A DNA stretch of 64,000 nucleotides from Hypomesus transpacificus. Taxonomy: Eukaryota > Chordata > Actinopteri > Osmeriformes > Osmeridae. A program made the translations under genes and the position numbers. The first letter of the stretch is position 1, and each line of letters begins with the position of its first letter. Positions 1-13,396 of the stretch are shown piece by piece. Under the pieces are notes generated by a model, which ran no database searches, was not told where the DNA came from, and worked only from the letters and a program-made list of their open reading frames with translations. The stretch is from the NCBI RefSeq assembly GCF_021917145.1, contig NC_061076.1:642501-706500 (forward strand), given 5' to 3'.

Positions 1-692
1 ACAGTATGCAGCTGTGAAAACTGAGACATGTTTTGTTGTGATTCTCCATGTTGACAAATTTGGGTATATGGAGAGAAATTAATTATATTTTCATCAGTCT
101 GCAGCATCGGTCTTGTGTAGTTTTGAATTTAGTGGTGAATTGATTGTATATTTGCACTTTTTCTGTGTTATTCACTTGCACTACTATAATCACTGATAAG
201 TAGAACTGTGATACTAAAAACAATATTCTTAAATATTTTACAACACATTTGTGTATGTACTGTCTGTACTAAGTGTAACACTAAACAAAAAAAGGCCTAA
301 ATCACTATGATAAATGAAGAACAAGTGTCTTCCATTCATCATAGTGTTTTACATTGAGCACATCAGTGTTCAAATGGTTCAAATGTCTATTCATATGATG
401 GTTTGTGTGTGTCATTAGCAGTAGCTGTTAGCTAACCCTCCTCCCTTTGCTGTTCACAGGAAACACATCACCTCACTGACACACACTCCAACACATAGAC
501 CCCTGAACACCCTCCTGTTCACTACTGAGCTGCACAGCTCATCCTGCTCAGAAGAGGGACATGAGGAGAATAAAGGGGAGATGACAATCTACTGAAAACG
601 GAGACCAGATTCCAAAAGACAGACTGGGTGGATCCAAAAATAGAAAGGGAGGAGATGGGATACAGGTTTGCTCTAGTCAGTCTGCTCCCCCC

Positions 693-725
<33 letters not shown>

Positions 726-1580
726 ACACACACTGTTGTCCTTCCTGTTTACAGAGCAACATCCCGATGACGCTGCTCTGGTGTCATGGTCCTCTCCTGC
801 TCTGCTCCAACCTGTGTGTGTGTGTGTGTGGGGGGGGGGGGGGTTGTGTGAGTGTGAGTGTGAGTGTGTGTGTAAATTATGTGTTTGAATGCGTGAACAG
901 TCATGCCATCTGCTGACAGATCTCTGAGGATACAGTGTCAGAAATAAAAGTGACGGGGCATGTTGTCTGTGGTCATGTATGAAGATAAGTCAATTCTCTC
1001 GCCTCACAAACAGATACCTTAACAGTTCAGCCATGCAGCTGCACTCCCAAAGTTAAAATCCTTAGAATGCCATAAATTACAACCAAGTCAGATCTCCTCA
1101 CAGATATCCTCTGTGATTCTTGGAAGGCATTTGTACGCACCTGTACTGACACACACACATACAGACATTCAGCAACACATACCGTGCACAAACACACACA
1201 CGTAATCATGAAAGCACATGAACACACACACGCTCACACACACTGACACTCACACACTTGCACTACTTACACACACACAGCGTGTGATGCTGTTGACTCT
1301 GGTTCAAATCAGGAACCCACAATATGAGGGGGACAGGCCCAGACAGTACGAGCAGGAACTCTGACTAGCAGAGACAACACAGTAACCACAGCAACCACAT
1401 CCCCGTGTGGTACGACACCTCAACACCTACACCCTCTCCTGGATCTATCACTCACCCACTGGGATTGTTCATCGGATCATTGTGAACGGATCCCAGTAAA
1501 GTAGTAAGAAGCATAATCATGTGACACAAACATTAGCCACAGACACAAACACAGAAATAGCATGCAGAGGGAGACAAAAA
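1..1580. other. Gene-free start of window with CA/GT microsatellites
   Basis: I see no convincing coding exon here. Bases 1-680 are AT-rich unique sequence. A (CA)n tract lies at about 692-735. A (GT)n tract interrupted by a G run lies at about 816-872. CA-rich degenerate sequence fills about 1140-1280. Short open frames across these tracts only translate the dinucleotide repeats. Confidence 0.7.
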
Positions 1581-1589
1581 GAGAAGGGT

Positions 1590-2049
1590 TAGAAGAGGAG
1601 CGGAGGAAGGAGAGGGGTGTAAAGAGGAAAGAGAAGGGAGGAGGAGAGGTGGAGAGGAGAGGAGGAGGAGGTGGAGAGGAGAGGAGGAGAGGAGAGGAGG
1701 AGGAGAGGTGGAGAAGAGGAGAGGAGAGGAGAGGAGGAGAGGAGGAGGAGGTGGAGTGGAGAGGAGAGGAGAGGAGGAGAGGAAGAGAGGAGAGGAGGAG
1801 AGGTGGAGGAGGTGGAGAGGAGGAGGAGAGGTGGAGAGGAGAGGAGTAGGAGGAGGAGGAGGCCATGGAATAAAACCCATCATGGTTTAGTGGTGGGGGA
1901 GGTAATGAGAGGTGAGAGCAGTAATGAGAGGGTGAGTAAGTAGTAATAGTTAAACACGGAGTGGAAGAGGGGAAATCCATGCTTCACCACCCTGGAGAAA
2001 GAAAGAGGGAGAGGAAGAGAGAGAGCGAGAGAGAGAGAGATTAAGATTG

Positions 2050-2095
<46 letters not shown>

Positions 2096-2135
2096 CGAGA
2101 GAGAGAGGGAGTGAGAAAGAGAGAGAGGGAGGGAG
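1590..2135. repeat. Polypurine (GGA)n then (GA)n tract
   Basis: About 1590-1860 is almost pure purine on the plus strand, built of GGA/GAGGA units. About 1985-2135 is (GA)n with small interruptions. All open frames crossing it are low-complexity Arg/Glu/Gly or Ser/Pro/Leu strings, so I do not call genes. Confidence 0.9.
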
Positions 2136-3868
2136 GAGGTTTAGTTGAGACATTCCTACCCAGCTGCTCTGCACTGCCTCCCAGCCTTGTACCCCTCCTG
2201 TTCCAGATACAATGAAAACGGTGTGTGCTAACAAGGCCTCGAGCCAGCGGGACAGAGCTGTGGAGAGGCCTGAGTGTCTGGGAGCTGACACAGGGATGTG
2301 TCACCCAGCATGGCTTCCCTTTCAGGGTGACAAGGCGTCAGTCAGGCCTAGAGGTTTGGAGCACCATCAGTGTGTCACACAGGGGGCACCTCACTGCTAG
2401 TGAGTTGTGTTTCACTGAGTGTTTGACTTCCATGATGCTGAGGGGTCCTAGCCTGTGTGCTACTTTGGTTCAACATCTTACACCATGAAAAAAGACCATT
2501 CACTACTGCTGTGTCTCAGAGCCCGTGACTCCGCCCCCACCTTCCTGGCTCCGCCCCCACCTTCCTGGCTCCGCCCCCACCTTCCTGGCTTCCACATGGC
2601 TTTCCCATCAGCCTCTCTGGCTCTCTGTCAGCTTCCTCCTCCTTCTGTCTTGTTTGTCCTCTCCTCCCAGGTGTTTTCCTGTAGCGCTGCGGAAGGACCT
2701 GACTCAGGTACCGCTCACCTCCCCCTGCTACACACACACACACACACAGACACCTCCTGCTACACACACACACACAGACACACACACATCTGCTACACAA
2801 ACATACATTCACACCTCCTGCTACACACCTCCTGCTACACACACACACATTTCTCCCCTGCAGACCAGACTCTCCCCGGCCCAGCTCTCTCTGTCTCTCT
2901 CCTTCATCCAACAATAACAACACAACAGGCTTCCTCTGTGTGGGAACAATGGTAGGATAGCTTTGATGAGCAGAGGTAGGCTGGTGTAGGTGCTGCATGA
3001 TCTGGCCCTGGGTGGCTGGATTGGCCAGAGATCCTCCTTATCCCTCCACACACACACACACGTGTTAAAATGGACACGAATTGAAACGAACACACTGACG
3101 TGTATGTATACACTAACACACGTACAAACTGACATGCATGTGCACACACACACTGACACACATACATTAAGGGTTAAACAGACTGACTGTTTGAGTGAGT
3201 GTGGTGTGAGAGTTCACAGAGGCTCTCTGATGTGCTACTCACAGACATCTTTCTGTCCCCCTCCTCCCTCTCTCCTCTCCTCTCCTCTCCTCTCCCCTCT
3301 CTTCTCCTCTCCTCTCCTCTCCTCTCCCCTCCTCTCCTCACCTCACCTCACCTCACCTCACCCCTCCTCCCTCTCCCTCTCCTCTCCTCTCCTCCCTCTC
3401 TCTCTCTCTCTCCTCTCCTCTCCTCTCCCTCTCTCTCTCCTCTCCTCCCTCTCTCCCTCACTCCCCTCTCTCCCCTATCCTCTCCTTTCCTCCCTCTCCC
3501 TGCGTTGTCTCATCTATCAATGGCCTCATTTATTGAATCAGATGAGTCCTCCCGGGGTCAGCGTTGTGTAGGGATACAAGTCGCCCCTGGCAACAACGAG
3601 ATCGTCCCGCCCACGCAAGCCATCCCTGTCCCTTTTGTCCAACCATCTGACAGAGGGGGTGAGGGGGGTGAGTCACGCCACATACCTCCAGCCACAACAG
3701 CACCCCCTGTTGGAGGGGGGAAACCCCAGTGATGTGGGTGTATTGTGTGGCACCGGGAGTCATGACATCACAGGATGTGTCTGTGTCCTACGCAAGCCAT
3801 TGGCTGATGTGGGTGGGGGAATCCACAGGTGCAAGTGCAACAGAATCTCTCTCTGTCTAACCCCATGT

Positions 3869-3943
<75 letters not shown>

Positions 3944-5160
3944 TCACTCTCTCACTCTTATCTCTCTCTCTATTGTATCTCTCTGTCTCTCCTTCTCTCT
4001 TTCACCCTCTCTCTCGGTCTCTATCTCTCCATCTCTCTTCATTCCTCTGTGGTCTGTGGTGACAGAACCCCTCCAGCTCCATCAATACCTTATACTGTTC
4101 TAATGGAGCTGAGTGGACCCTAATTAACATACAGTATGAAGTCAGTCATAACTGTCGCCATTTCGAATGTTTAGGAGCGCTGTGACGTTACATGACAGAG
4201 ATCAAAGAGACCCACAGCTTCATTACCCCTGTGAAGTGGTGTGGATGTATGAGGTCATACATGATGAACCCAACCACACGAACAGCCTTGTCGTCTCTCA
4301 GGAGATGTGTGGCTGCTCTGTCTAATCTGGCTCTGAGAACATTAGAATGTAATTATAATGATTGTGTATTCATTTAGCAGAAGCTATTTATCCAAAGCCA
4401 TGTACAGTACAGGTTGGTCCTGCATCCTTTTGGTCTGCAGTCAACTCTTCTAACCACCTCCTCTCTCTCTTCTTGTGTCGCTGGGATAGGCCCAGACACT
4501 CCCAGTGACAGGTCCTGTGACAGGCCCTGTGACATCACTGCCTCATCAGAGAGTGGCTCCAGGAAACGCCCCAGGCCGTCCTCTCAGGGCCGTCCTGTCA
4601 GGTGGACCACTCCAACCACGACGGGTGTGAAGTGAACGTGAGGGAGTCTGTCTTTACACCAGTCCTGTCCTGTATCACGTGCACACACACACACACGTGC
4701 ACACACACACAAACATGCACACACACACACATATACATGCACACACACACACATGCACACACACACACACAAACGCACATGCATAAACACACACACACGG
4801 TAGGGGAGGAAACTGGAACACAATGATAAGGTCTCTGAACACAATGGTCTCAGCAGTGCGCTCACTGAAGCCAGGCCCAGTTTAGCTCACTAAGGTCAAC
4901 AAGCTTCTCTCCGCTCGCATTGTTCACCTTCTCATGACTACTCCGATGGCCTTTATTTTGCAAATGTGGAGCCATCCGGAAATACCAACGAAATATGAAA
5001 ATGTGAGCCAGAGAAGAGGGAAGGGGAATATATATATATATTATTATTTTTTTTATTACAGAGATGTCTTTTACTTCAGCTTTCCCATGGTCCGGTTAGG
5101 GTTATGGATAGAGTTAGTATGGTTGTGTAAGTGGTTGTGATGGAGGTTGGTGAAGAGTCA
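2136..5160. repeat. Intergenic stretch dominated by simple repeats
   Basis: Contents in order: three copies of a roughly 20-bp unit (ttcctggctccgcccccacc) at about 2535-2590; CA-rich tracts at 2728-2860 and 3047-3170; a CT-rich polypyrimidine tract at 3255-3500; (CT)n at 3868-3960; (CA)n at 4676-4800. A degenerate reverse-oriented SINE tail lies near 4370-4400. Some short segments have splice-like borders, for example 2670-2706, but none could be assigned to a protein. Confidence 0.75.
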
Positions 5161-5167
5161 CTTACCC

Positions 5168-5325
5168 TCAGGTCCTCATGTCCTCATTTCCTCAGGTCCT
5201 CAGGTCCTCAGGTCCTCATGTCCTCAGGTCCTCAGGTCCTCATGTCCTCAGGTCCTCATGTCCTCAGGTCCTCATGTCCTCAGGTCCTCAGGTCCTCAGG
5301 TCCTCATGTCCTCAGGTCCTCGAGT
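5168..5325. repeat. Minisatellite of 9-bp units (ggtcctcat / ggtcctcag)
   Basis: About 17 tandem copies of tcctcaggtcctcatg-type 9-mers. They are directly followed at 5420-5490 by a second short array of gaggaagtga units. Bases 5500-6360 are otherwise unique, with no gene seen. Confidence 0.9.
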
Positions 5326-6369
5326 GCAGTTGAATCATTGATCCCGCTCATTGAATTGCAGGTTAAATCAGAGGTTAGTTGTGTGCTCGAATCACCTGAG
5401 TTTGATTCTCAGGCAGAGCAAATGAGGGAGGAAGTGATGGAGGAAGTGAGAGAGGAAGTGATGGAGGAAGTGAGGGAGGAAGTGATTGTGACAAGCGATG
5501 CAGCGACGCTGGTGACATGAGGATGACAGAAGGACACCCACACTCTGAGCAGTCTGAATCTGGGCTCTCATTGGTTAGTGTTTCCATTCTGCAAATATGA
5601 GAAAATGTTCTGTAGTTTTCTTCAGCTAGGATCTGCTTCAATCATCGGTGTGGTTTATCAGTCACCGTCCAACCCCGTCCAACCCCCTGGGTGATGTGTA
5701 CCTCCCTGCGTACAGAGATAGGCCTTGTCCTGACTTCAACAGGGCCGTAACAACACAACGATTGAGTGCCGGAGATGGAAGCTCCTCACAGCGTCTGATC
5801 CTCCCTGGGAGCACAGCAGGTCAGAACAGCCAAATGTCACGGTGGTCCTGCTTACATAAAGGCTGGGTTCTGTCTAGTGTGACACAGTAGCTTGTTCCAC
5901 CATTCTGACAGACCCAGACGCATCAGAAAGGTCAGGGTATTCAGGTCCAGCGAAAGGTCTCGCCGCTAGTCTGGCGTCCTGTAAAGGTTAGCGAGTGTTG
6001 AGGCCTGGACTGCAGTGTCATAGAACATCTGATGTCATGTCTGGACACATCCTCCTATTCAGACATGGGAAGTAGTTAAGTAGATTTTTCTGGTTTCAGT
6101 ACTTAACTTCACTATCTTTTTTTTTGGACAACTTTTTTGACTGAAAAAAATTGTAGTGTAATAGTTTAGAAGAAAAAAAACATGTTACTAATGCAGACTG
6201 TGTAAAGAGTTTTGAAAAAGAAGCTTCAGTATTGACCAAGTAAGCAACTGAACAAAACTGTAAACCACGAGAGCTGTTTAGGTTCCAAACAGAATCAAAC
6301 CATCTGAAGGATCTTTGATGAATGCTGGGGAATGTGCTTGGGCCCCCTGATCCTCCAGTCCTTCAGGAT

Positions 6370-6690
6370 CCCACCAGAGGCAGGGGGAGGCAGTGGGGAG
6401 GCAGGGGGAGGCAGTGGGGAGGCAGTGGGAGGCAGTGGGGAGGCAGGGGGAGGCAGTGGGGAGGCAGTGGGGAGGCAGGGGGAGGCAGTGGGGAGGCAGG
6501 GGGAGGCAGGGGGGAGGCAGGGGGAGGCAGTGGGGAGGCAGGGGGAGGCAGTGGGGAGGCAGGGGGAGGCAGGGGGAGGCAGTGGGGAGGCAGGGGGAGG
6601 CAGTGAGGAGGCAGGGGGAGGCAGGGGGAGGCAGTGGGGAGGCAGGGGGAGGCAGGGGGAGGCAGTGGGGAGGCAGGGGGAGGCAGGCTT
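6370..6690. repeat. GC-rich minisatellite, ggcagtggggaggcaggggg-type units
   Basis: Alternating ggcagtgggga and ggcaggggga units run for about 320 bp. All three plus frames stay open and give Gly/Arg/Glu/Gln repeats, which is a by-product of the period. I see no splice or start context that supports coding. Confidence 0.9.
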
Positions 6691-6840
6691 TAATAACTGT
6701 TTACAGGCTGCTGAGACAACACCAGCTGCAACCAGAGAACATGTGAAGACAACAAAGGTTAGGGAGAGAAGAGAAGAAAGCAAGAAGGAAGGAAGAACAG
6801 AAAAGAAACAGAGGACAATCAAGCACCTCACCAGAGCTGT

Positions 6841-7862
6841 GTTTGTAGTTTCATACAGTGCTACGTGTGTAGTTTCATACAGTGCTACGTGTGTAGTTTC
6901 ACACAGTGCTACGTGTGTAGTTTCATACAGTGCTACGTGTGTAGTTTCATACAGTGCTACGTGTGTAGTTTCACACAGTGCTACGTGTGTAGTTTCATAC
7001 AGTGCTACGTGTGTAGTTTCATACAGTGCTACGTGTGTAGTTTCACACAGTGCTACGTGTGTAGTTTCATACAGTGCTACGTGTGTAGTTTCATACAGTG
7101 CTACGTGTGTAGTTTCATACAGTGCTACGTGTGTAGTTTCACACAGTGCTACGTGTGTAGTTTCATACAGTGCTACGTGTGTAGTTTCATACAGTGCTAC
7201 GTGTGTAGTTTCACACAGTGCTACGTGTGTAGTTTCATACAGTGCTACGTGTGTAGTTTCACACAGTGCTACGTGTGTAGTTTCATACAGTGCTACGTGT
7301 GTAGTTTCACACAGTGCTACGTGTGTAGTTTCACACAGTGCTATGTGTGTAGTTTCATACAGTGCTACGTGTGTAGTTTCATACAGTGCTACGTGTGTAG
7401 TTTCACACAGTGCTACGTGTGTAGTTTCATACAGTGCTACGTGTGTAGTTTCACACAGTGCTACGTGTGTAGTTTCATACAGTGCTACGTGTGTAGTTTT
7501 ACACAGTGCTACGTGTGTAGTTTCATACAGTGCTACGTGTGTAGTTTCACACAGTGCTACGTGTGTAGTTTCATACAGTGCTACGTGTGTAGTTTCATAC
7601 AGTGCTACGTGTGTAGTTTCACACAGTGCTACGTGTGTAGTTTCATACAGTGCTACGTGTGTAGTTTCACACAGTGCTACGTGTGTAGTTTCACACAGTG
7701 CTACGTGTGTAGTTTCACACAGTGCTACGTGTGTAGTTTCACACAGTGCTACGTGTGTAGTTTCATACAGTGCTACGTGTGTAGTTTCATACAGTGCTAC
7801 GTGTGTAGTTTCATACAGTGCTACGTGTGTAGTTTCATACAGTGCTACGTGTGTAGTTTGTG
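6841..7862. repeat. 24-bp minisatellite, about 42 copies
   Basis: The unit begins gtgtgtagtttcatacagtg and has a period of 24 bp over about 1,020 bp. Copies fall into two main types that differ at one base (catacagtg or cacacagtg), with very few other changes. Period 24 keeps long open frames on both strands (up to 551 codons on the minus strand, 6295-7950). Their products are pure octapeptide repeats, so I treat them as repeat artefacts. Confidence 0.95.
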
Positions 7863-10080
7863 CTGAGTGCTGTATGCAAGGTTTCAGATCATACTGTCGT
7901 GAGCCACATTGAGGTATGGAAGTCAGCCTGTCACGTTGGAAAGGGGTCAAGGAGAGATGGTGGAACGAGAGATTTGGGAGGATGAGAAGAGGACTTGGAC
8001 CTGAGAAATTGGTTGGTGGATTGAAGAGGCTGCAATGGCATATCAGGTTTGATAGTTGGAGTCACCGAGATGAAACGGATGGGAAACTACCTCAACAATA
8101 TCCCCATTTGGTTTATAAAGAAGAGCAAAGGAAGAGGGGTAGAGGGAGAGAGAGAGGAGAGGAGGAGAGGAGGAGAGGGGAGGAGAGAGGAGGGGAGGAG
8201 GGGAGGAGGAGAGGAGAGATGAAAGGAGAGGAGGAGGGGAGGAGAGAGGAGAAAGGATAGGAGGGGAGGGGAGGAGAGGAGAGAAGAGGAGGGGAGAGAG
8301 GAGAGGAGAGCAGAGAGGAAAGGAGAGGAGGAAAGGAGAGAGGAGAGAGGAGAGAGAAGAGAGGAGAGAAGAGAGAGGAGGGGAGGGGAGGAGAGGAGAG
8401 AGGAGAGGAAGAGAGGAGGGGAGAAGCTCAGACAGGCTGGCCAACAAAAAGGAACGAGCATGTTCACAGTGACTCCCTTACACTTGGTTTCCACATCCTC
8501 TCCATCCAGGTCTGAAGTACGTCAGTGTGTGTGTGTGTGTTCAGAGGAAAAGGCCAAACTGTATTGTCCAAGCAATTCTCCAGCAATTGAGTTTCCCCTC
8601 ATCACCAGTTTCTTCCTCTTCCCCCGTCCCCCAGCCCTCTGTCTTGTGTGGTCAACAATAGTCTATTCTGTGCTGTCCCGTGCGAGGAGAGACACACCCA
8701 GATCAAGGCTGCTCTGCTAGGGAAGGGTGCTGGGCGGAGGCCAGCTCAGAAGGACAGTGGCTCAATTCTCGTCTGTTAGCTCGGACAGGGCTGAGGGGGG
8801 CCAACGCTCTTATCTGTTCCACTCTGATACTATAGTCATTATGAGTGTGTGTGTGTGTGCTCTCGATCAACGTCTTGGTCCACCTACATCACATCTATCA
8901 CTGGAACATTACTGCAACTATTCAGTGTTATTGACTCATATTGTGAACTTGGTCTCTCTCTCACCCCTCTCACCCAGCAGCTTGTGTCATCTGTAACCCC
9001 TGACCCTGACTGTAACCCCTGACCCTGACTGTAACCCTTGACCCTGACTGTCCCCCACAGGAACCACCCCAGTCCCGTCCACGATGAGGAGCAGAGCTGG
9101 GACAAGTCAGCCTTCCTCTGCCTCCCTCCCTCCCCTGGGCTCTCTGATCCACACTCCCCTCATTGTCACATACACAAACATACAGTCTGTGGGTCCACGT
9201 CTGCACAGGCGCAATTATATAATTATGTCTGTCTGATGGACGTTTGGGGGGGAGGAGGGAGAGCTGGAGGGGGGGGGGGCTTTTGTGTGGAGGTGGAATG
9301 TGGTGCGCTTGGCATTTTTCTGCAAAAGGGCAGCTTTCTGGAAGCTGGTGCCAAAGAGAGGAGGGTGAGATCACGGCTGGCTGGGCCCACTCACTGTTCA
9401 CTCCTCTCTCTCTCTCTGACTCTCTCCATCTCTGTCTGTCTCTCCCTCTCTGACTCTCTCTTTCTCTCTCTCTCTCTCCATCTCTGACTCTTAATGTTTG
9501 TCCATCTCATTCTCCCCACTTCTTTCTCTCTCTCTCTCCTATTCTGTCATCCTCCCTGCTTGTCCCCTCCCCTCCTCCCAGACGGGTGGCCTTTGCGAGG
9601 GGCCCGTGGACAGGGTTTGGCTGCCCAAGATAAGAGGTGGAGGGTTGTGGGGTCGGAGGTGTCCGGAGCAAGTGGTCAGAGATAGGCAGGCAGGGCCATT
9701 GTTAGCGGTGCAACAGAGCCATGGAGCAGAGACAGGTGCAGGGGTAGATTACAGAGGGGCCTGGACATGGAACACGTCTGAATCACAGTCAAAACCAACA
9801 AGGCAGCAGGCTCATTACTTAATCCATGGCCCCTTAGTTTGGGACTAAACTAAACACTTGACATTCTTCAATCTGGTTACCATTTTTATCAAGGGTCTTG
9901 TCGTGCGTAGCTGTCCTCGGTGTTTGAAGGCTGGGTAGAATGCTGCTAGTGCTTGCTTTTGATGTTGGTTTGTTGTTTTATTAAATCTCGTGCTTGGATC
10001 ACATCTAAATAAAGCAGCTGTGTTTCAAGATCATGCTCCCTGTTCTCAGTCTGGTCACAGAGACAGAGCATCACAGGGGA
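7863..10080. other. Gene-poor stretch with polypurine tract
   Basis: About 8125-8430 is a GGA/GAG polypurine tract. Bases 8990-9055 hold a short array of 19-bp units (tgtaacccctgaccctgac). Bases 9400-9485 are CT-rich. Two segments with acceptor-like borders (a cag at about 9060 and another at about 9591) look faintly exon-like. I could not assign them to a family or find matching donors, so they are not called as genes. Confidence 0.6.
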
Positions 10081-10089
10081 TCAGGGAAT

Positions 10090-10680
10090 ACACATCCAGA
10101 GCCCACATCCAGAGGGCCCACATCCAGAGCCCACATCCAGAGAGCCCACATCCAGAGAGCCCACATCCAGAGAGCCCAGCCACAGAGCCCACATCCAGAG
10201 AGCCCACATCCAGAGAGCCCACATCCAGAGCCCACATCCAGAGCCCACATCCAGAGCCCACATCCACAGAGCCCACATCCAGAGCCCACATCCAGAGCCC
10301 ACATCCAGAGCCCACATCCACAGAGCCCACATCCAGAGACCCCACAGTCACAGAGCCCACATCCACAGAGCCCACAGTCACAGAGCCCACATCCAGAGCC
10401 CACATCCAGAGCCCACATCCACAGAGCCCACATCCAGAGCCCACATCCAGAGCCCACATCCAGAGCCCACATCCACAGAGCCCACAGTCACAGAGCCCAC
10501 ATCCAGAGCCCACATCCAGAGCCCACATCCAGAGCCCACATCCACAGAGCCCACATCCACAGACCCCACAGTCACAGAGCCCACATCCAGAGAGCCCACA
10601 TCCAGAGCCCACATCCACAGAGCCCACAGTCACTGAGCCCACATCCAGAGCGCCAACATCCAGACCAGACAACATCCAGA
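10090..10680. repeat. Minisatellite of 13-bp units (agagcccacatcc)
   Basis: About 590 bp of agagcccacatcc with variants carrying an extra ag, cac or cagtc. Open frames on both strands only translate the period. From 10,700 to 11,420 I see unique sequence without a gene. Confidence 0.9.
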
Positions 10681-11429
10681 CCAGACAACAACTGAAGCTG
10701 GAAAGGAAACATGAGCAGCTCGAGCACATTCCCAGAGAATTCCAGGCTGTCTCCAGAGCTCAGCTCTCTCGTCAAAGCCCCCTCTGGAGATCACACAGCG
10801 TGTAGTATGTGAAGGAATGTTACCAGGACAGGGAGTTGGGCAGGGGTGTGGGGGGGGCAGTGGTACGGGGGGTGGTGGTGGGGGGCGTATAAACCCCATT
10901 TCCCTGCATTTATATGGAGTCAACAGATTTTAATGGATCACATATAAACAATATAAAATAGTATAATCAAAGGTAATTGACATTGACAGTCGAGGAGAAC
11001 GTCCCCACAGTCTGAAGTTGGATGGGAAAGTTCTGTAGTTGGACTGGGACAGGCCAGCAGAGCCAAGCCCAGGACCTCTCCCACCACTCAGAGGCCTGAT
11101 CAGGCTGCCTGTAAACCCCCTCCACTACTGCTGGTGGATTGAGAATGTCTAAATTAGGAGCAACCTCTGGCAGGTCACCAGGACAGCATTTTCCCATCAG
11201 TCCTCTTGGTCACATCAGGCTATGGCCTGGTCGCTGGATTTCCAGACATGAAAGTCAAGACAATAATGTTCTCACTCAGCTGACGTGAGATGGAAGTCAA
11301 GGGTCTGGTATGGAAAGATATCTGAAGATACTGTTTAGTATTGTACCTGAGTGTTTCATCATGTATTTATGTATTCATGTAACTGTTCACTACTTCACCA
11401 TTTGTCCCTTCTCTCTCATGCTGACTGCA

Positions 11430-11865
11430 TCAGGCCTCCACCCTCCATCAGGCCTCCCTCAGGCCTCCATCAGGCCTCCATCCTCGATCAGGCCTCAATC
11501 AGGCCTCCATCCTCGATCAGGCCTCAATCAGGCCTCCATCCTCGATAAGGCCTCAATCAGGCCTCCATCTGGCCTCCATCAGGCCTCCATCAGGACTCCA
11601 CCCTCCATCAGGCCTCCATCAGGCCTCCATCAGGCCTCCACCCTCCATCAGGCCTCCATCCTCCACCCTCCATCAGGCCTCCACCCTCCATCAGGCCTCC
11701 ACCCTCCATCAGGCCTCCATCCTCCACCCTCCATCAGGCCTCCACCCTCCATCAGGCCTCCACCCTCCATCAGGCCTCCATCAGGCCTCCATCAGGCCTC
11801 CATCCTCCATCAGGCCTCCATCAGGCCTCCACCCTCCATCAGGCCTCCACCGTCCATCAGGATGG
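11430..11865. repeat. Minisatellite of catcaggcctcc-type 12-bp units
   Basis: Tandem catcaggcctcc with caccctc and catcctc variants runs over about 435 bp, followed by a (GT)n tract at 11,897-11,924. The open frame across it is a translated repeat. Confidence 0.9.
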
Positions 11866-11892
11866 AACCACAGACAAAGGCCAGGCTTTTCC

Positions 11893-11925
<33 letters not shown>

Positions 11926-11929
11926 GAGC

Positions 11930-13040
11930 AGTGTGGTTGGGAAGTGGTGTGTGTGTCCATGTGCTAAATGAGTTGTGTTATGTAAAACATTTTTCACACC
12001 ATTCCAACACAAGGTCCTTAAATATAAACACAACTGCCAAAGGGGCATTCCTCCATTGTCATCCTACATTATTTCCATGTCCTGAAGGAGTTGGAAACCC
12101 CAAAACTTCTAACTGAAGACATGGCTTTCTCAGTGAGGATTATAAAGCTCGATATCGCCCTTGTGTGTCTGAATGATAGAATACACCTCTCAAGTCCCTC
12201 ATGAAACAACATGTAGACCCCCCCCTTCCCACACACACACACACACTTCTGTTGGAACAAAGACAATAGAAGTGACAATATAACTGTTTATACCTGAACT
12301 ATAAACATCGATACATTCAGATTAGCATATTACAATACAGTCATTCAGTTTCTCTGTCGTTACAACAGTCCACCGGCATCATGCTCCTCCACAGAGGGTC
12401 CTACGGCCACGCCGATCGTCCGCAACTCCACACTCAGGCGGGCGCCACCGCGTTGCTGCCTCAGCCTTTTCTCTGCACTGTCAGCTTGTGGCAGTCTATG
12501 TGGCGAAACTCTGACTGAGCCAATCAGGCCGGAGATCATATTTTATAAAAGATTGAATTCCTACTTCACGGGTTACCCGTAAATTGACCGTATTGAATTG
12601 ATCTTTTTTTATTGGTCTCAGGTAATATTCAAATATTTGGAGATACTGAATTTGGGGCTTTCATTAGCTGTCAGTTATAATCATCAAAATTAAAATAAAT
12701 AAACACTTGAAATATATCAGTCTGTGTGTAATGAATCTATATAATATAGGAGTTTCACTTTTAGAGTCAAAGTACTGAAATAAATCAACTTTTTGATATT
12801 CTAATTGATTGAGATGCACCTGTATTTTTACGCACGATTCTCACCAACATGCTCCCTTTTCCTGTCACATTAGTCACACTACTGCAGTTAGTCATTAATC
12901 AGTTCCCCATCACATCCATGTTATGATGGTCTGAGTAGAGATCATGACCAAGGCTATGAGGTTCCAGAACCCCCTGAGCAGGGGGCAGAGAACTGACTCA
13001 GTGGATCAGAACATCACACATGTTTTTAGGATTGGGAGAA
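11930..13040. other. Unique sequence, no gene seen
   Basis: No coding exon recognised. Bases 12,361-12,560 are more GC-rich and contain a CCAAT-like box near 12,518 and a TATA-like tataaaa near 12,543 on the plus strand. No downstream exon was found, so a promoter is not claimed. Confidence 0.5.
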
Positions 13041-13041
13041 T

Positions 13042-13047
13042 TTTATT
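13042..13047 (-). terminator. Candidate poly(A) signal of adsl
   Basis: AATAAA on the minus strand, about 350 bp past the adsl stop codon. It is the first canonical hexamer I found downstream, which would give a short 3' UTR containing a CA/GT tract. Confidence 0.6.
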
Positions 13048-13396
13048 GTTGCACAGTACAAGGCTGCTCATGACAAAGGCTCACTTGGTATGTGTGTGAG
13101 TGTGAGTATGTGTGAGTGTGTGTGCGCATGTGTGAGTGTGTGTACCTTCCACCCTGCGCTGTGGAAGCCCCGTCAGCCCGGGTGACACCTGGGCATCACC
13201 ACTATACTCCATATTAATGGCACACAGCAAAGACACTGACAAATGACTCTGAACGCTGGTGGTAAAATGGGGAAGGAAATTGGTATACGTTTTTACCATG
13301 TGCCACTAATCACCAGGGTGTGACTGAGAACATGACACTAACGCACTCATCCGTCTAACAGACCAATCACACGAGGAGTGTCTGAGGGGGGGTGGC

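Noticed and set aside
6295-7950. 551-codon minus frame and 526-codon plus frame through the 24-bp array
   Set aside because: The period is a multiple of three, so any stop-free unit stays open. The products are pure octapeptide repeats with no splice or start support.
9050-9680. Possible exons following cag at about 9,060 and 9,591
   Set aside because: The coding potential is weak, no partner exons were found, and no family is recognisable. CT-rich sequence produces acceptor-like sites by chance.
10033-10805. Long frames of THIQS/VGSGCGLW-type repeats
   Set aside because: They are translations of the 13-bp minisatellite on both strands.
12500-12560. CCAAT plus TATA promoter on the plus strand
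   Set aside because: No transcript-like exon or ORF follows within several kilobases, so the motifs alone are not evidence.
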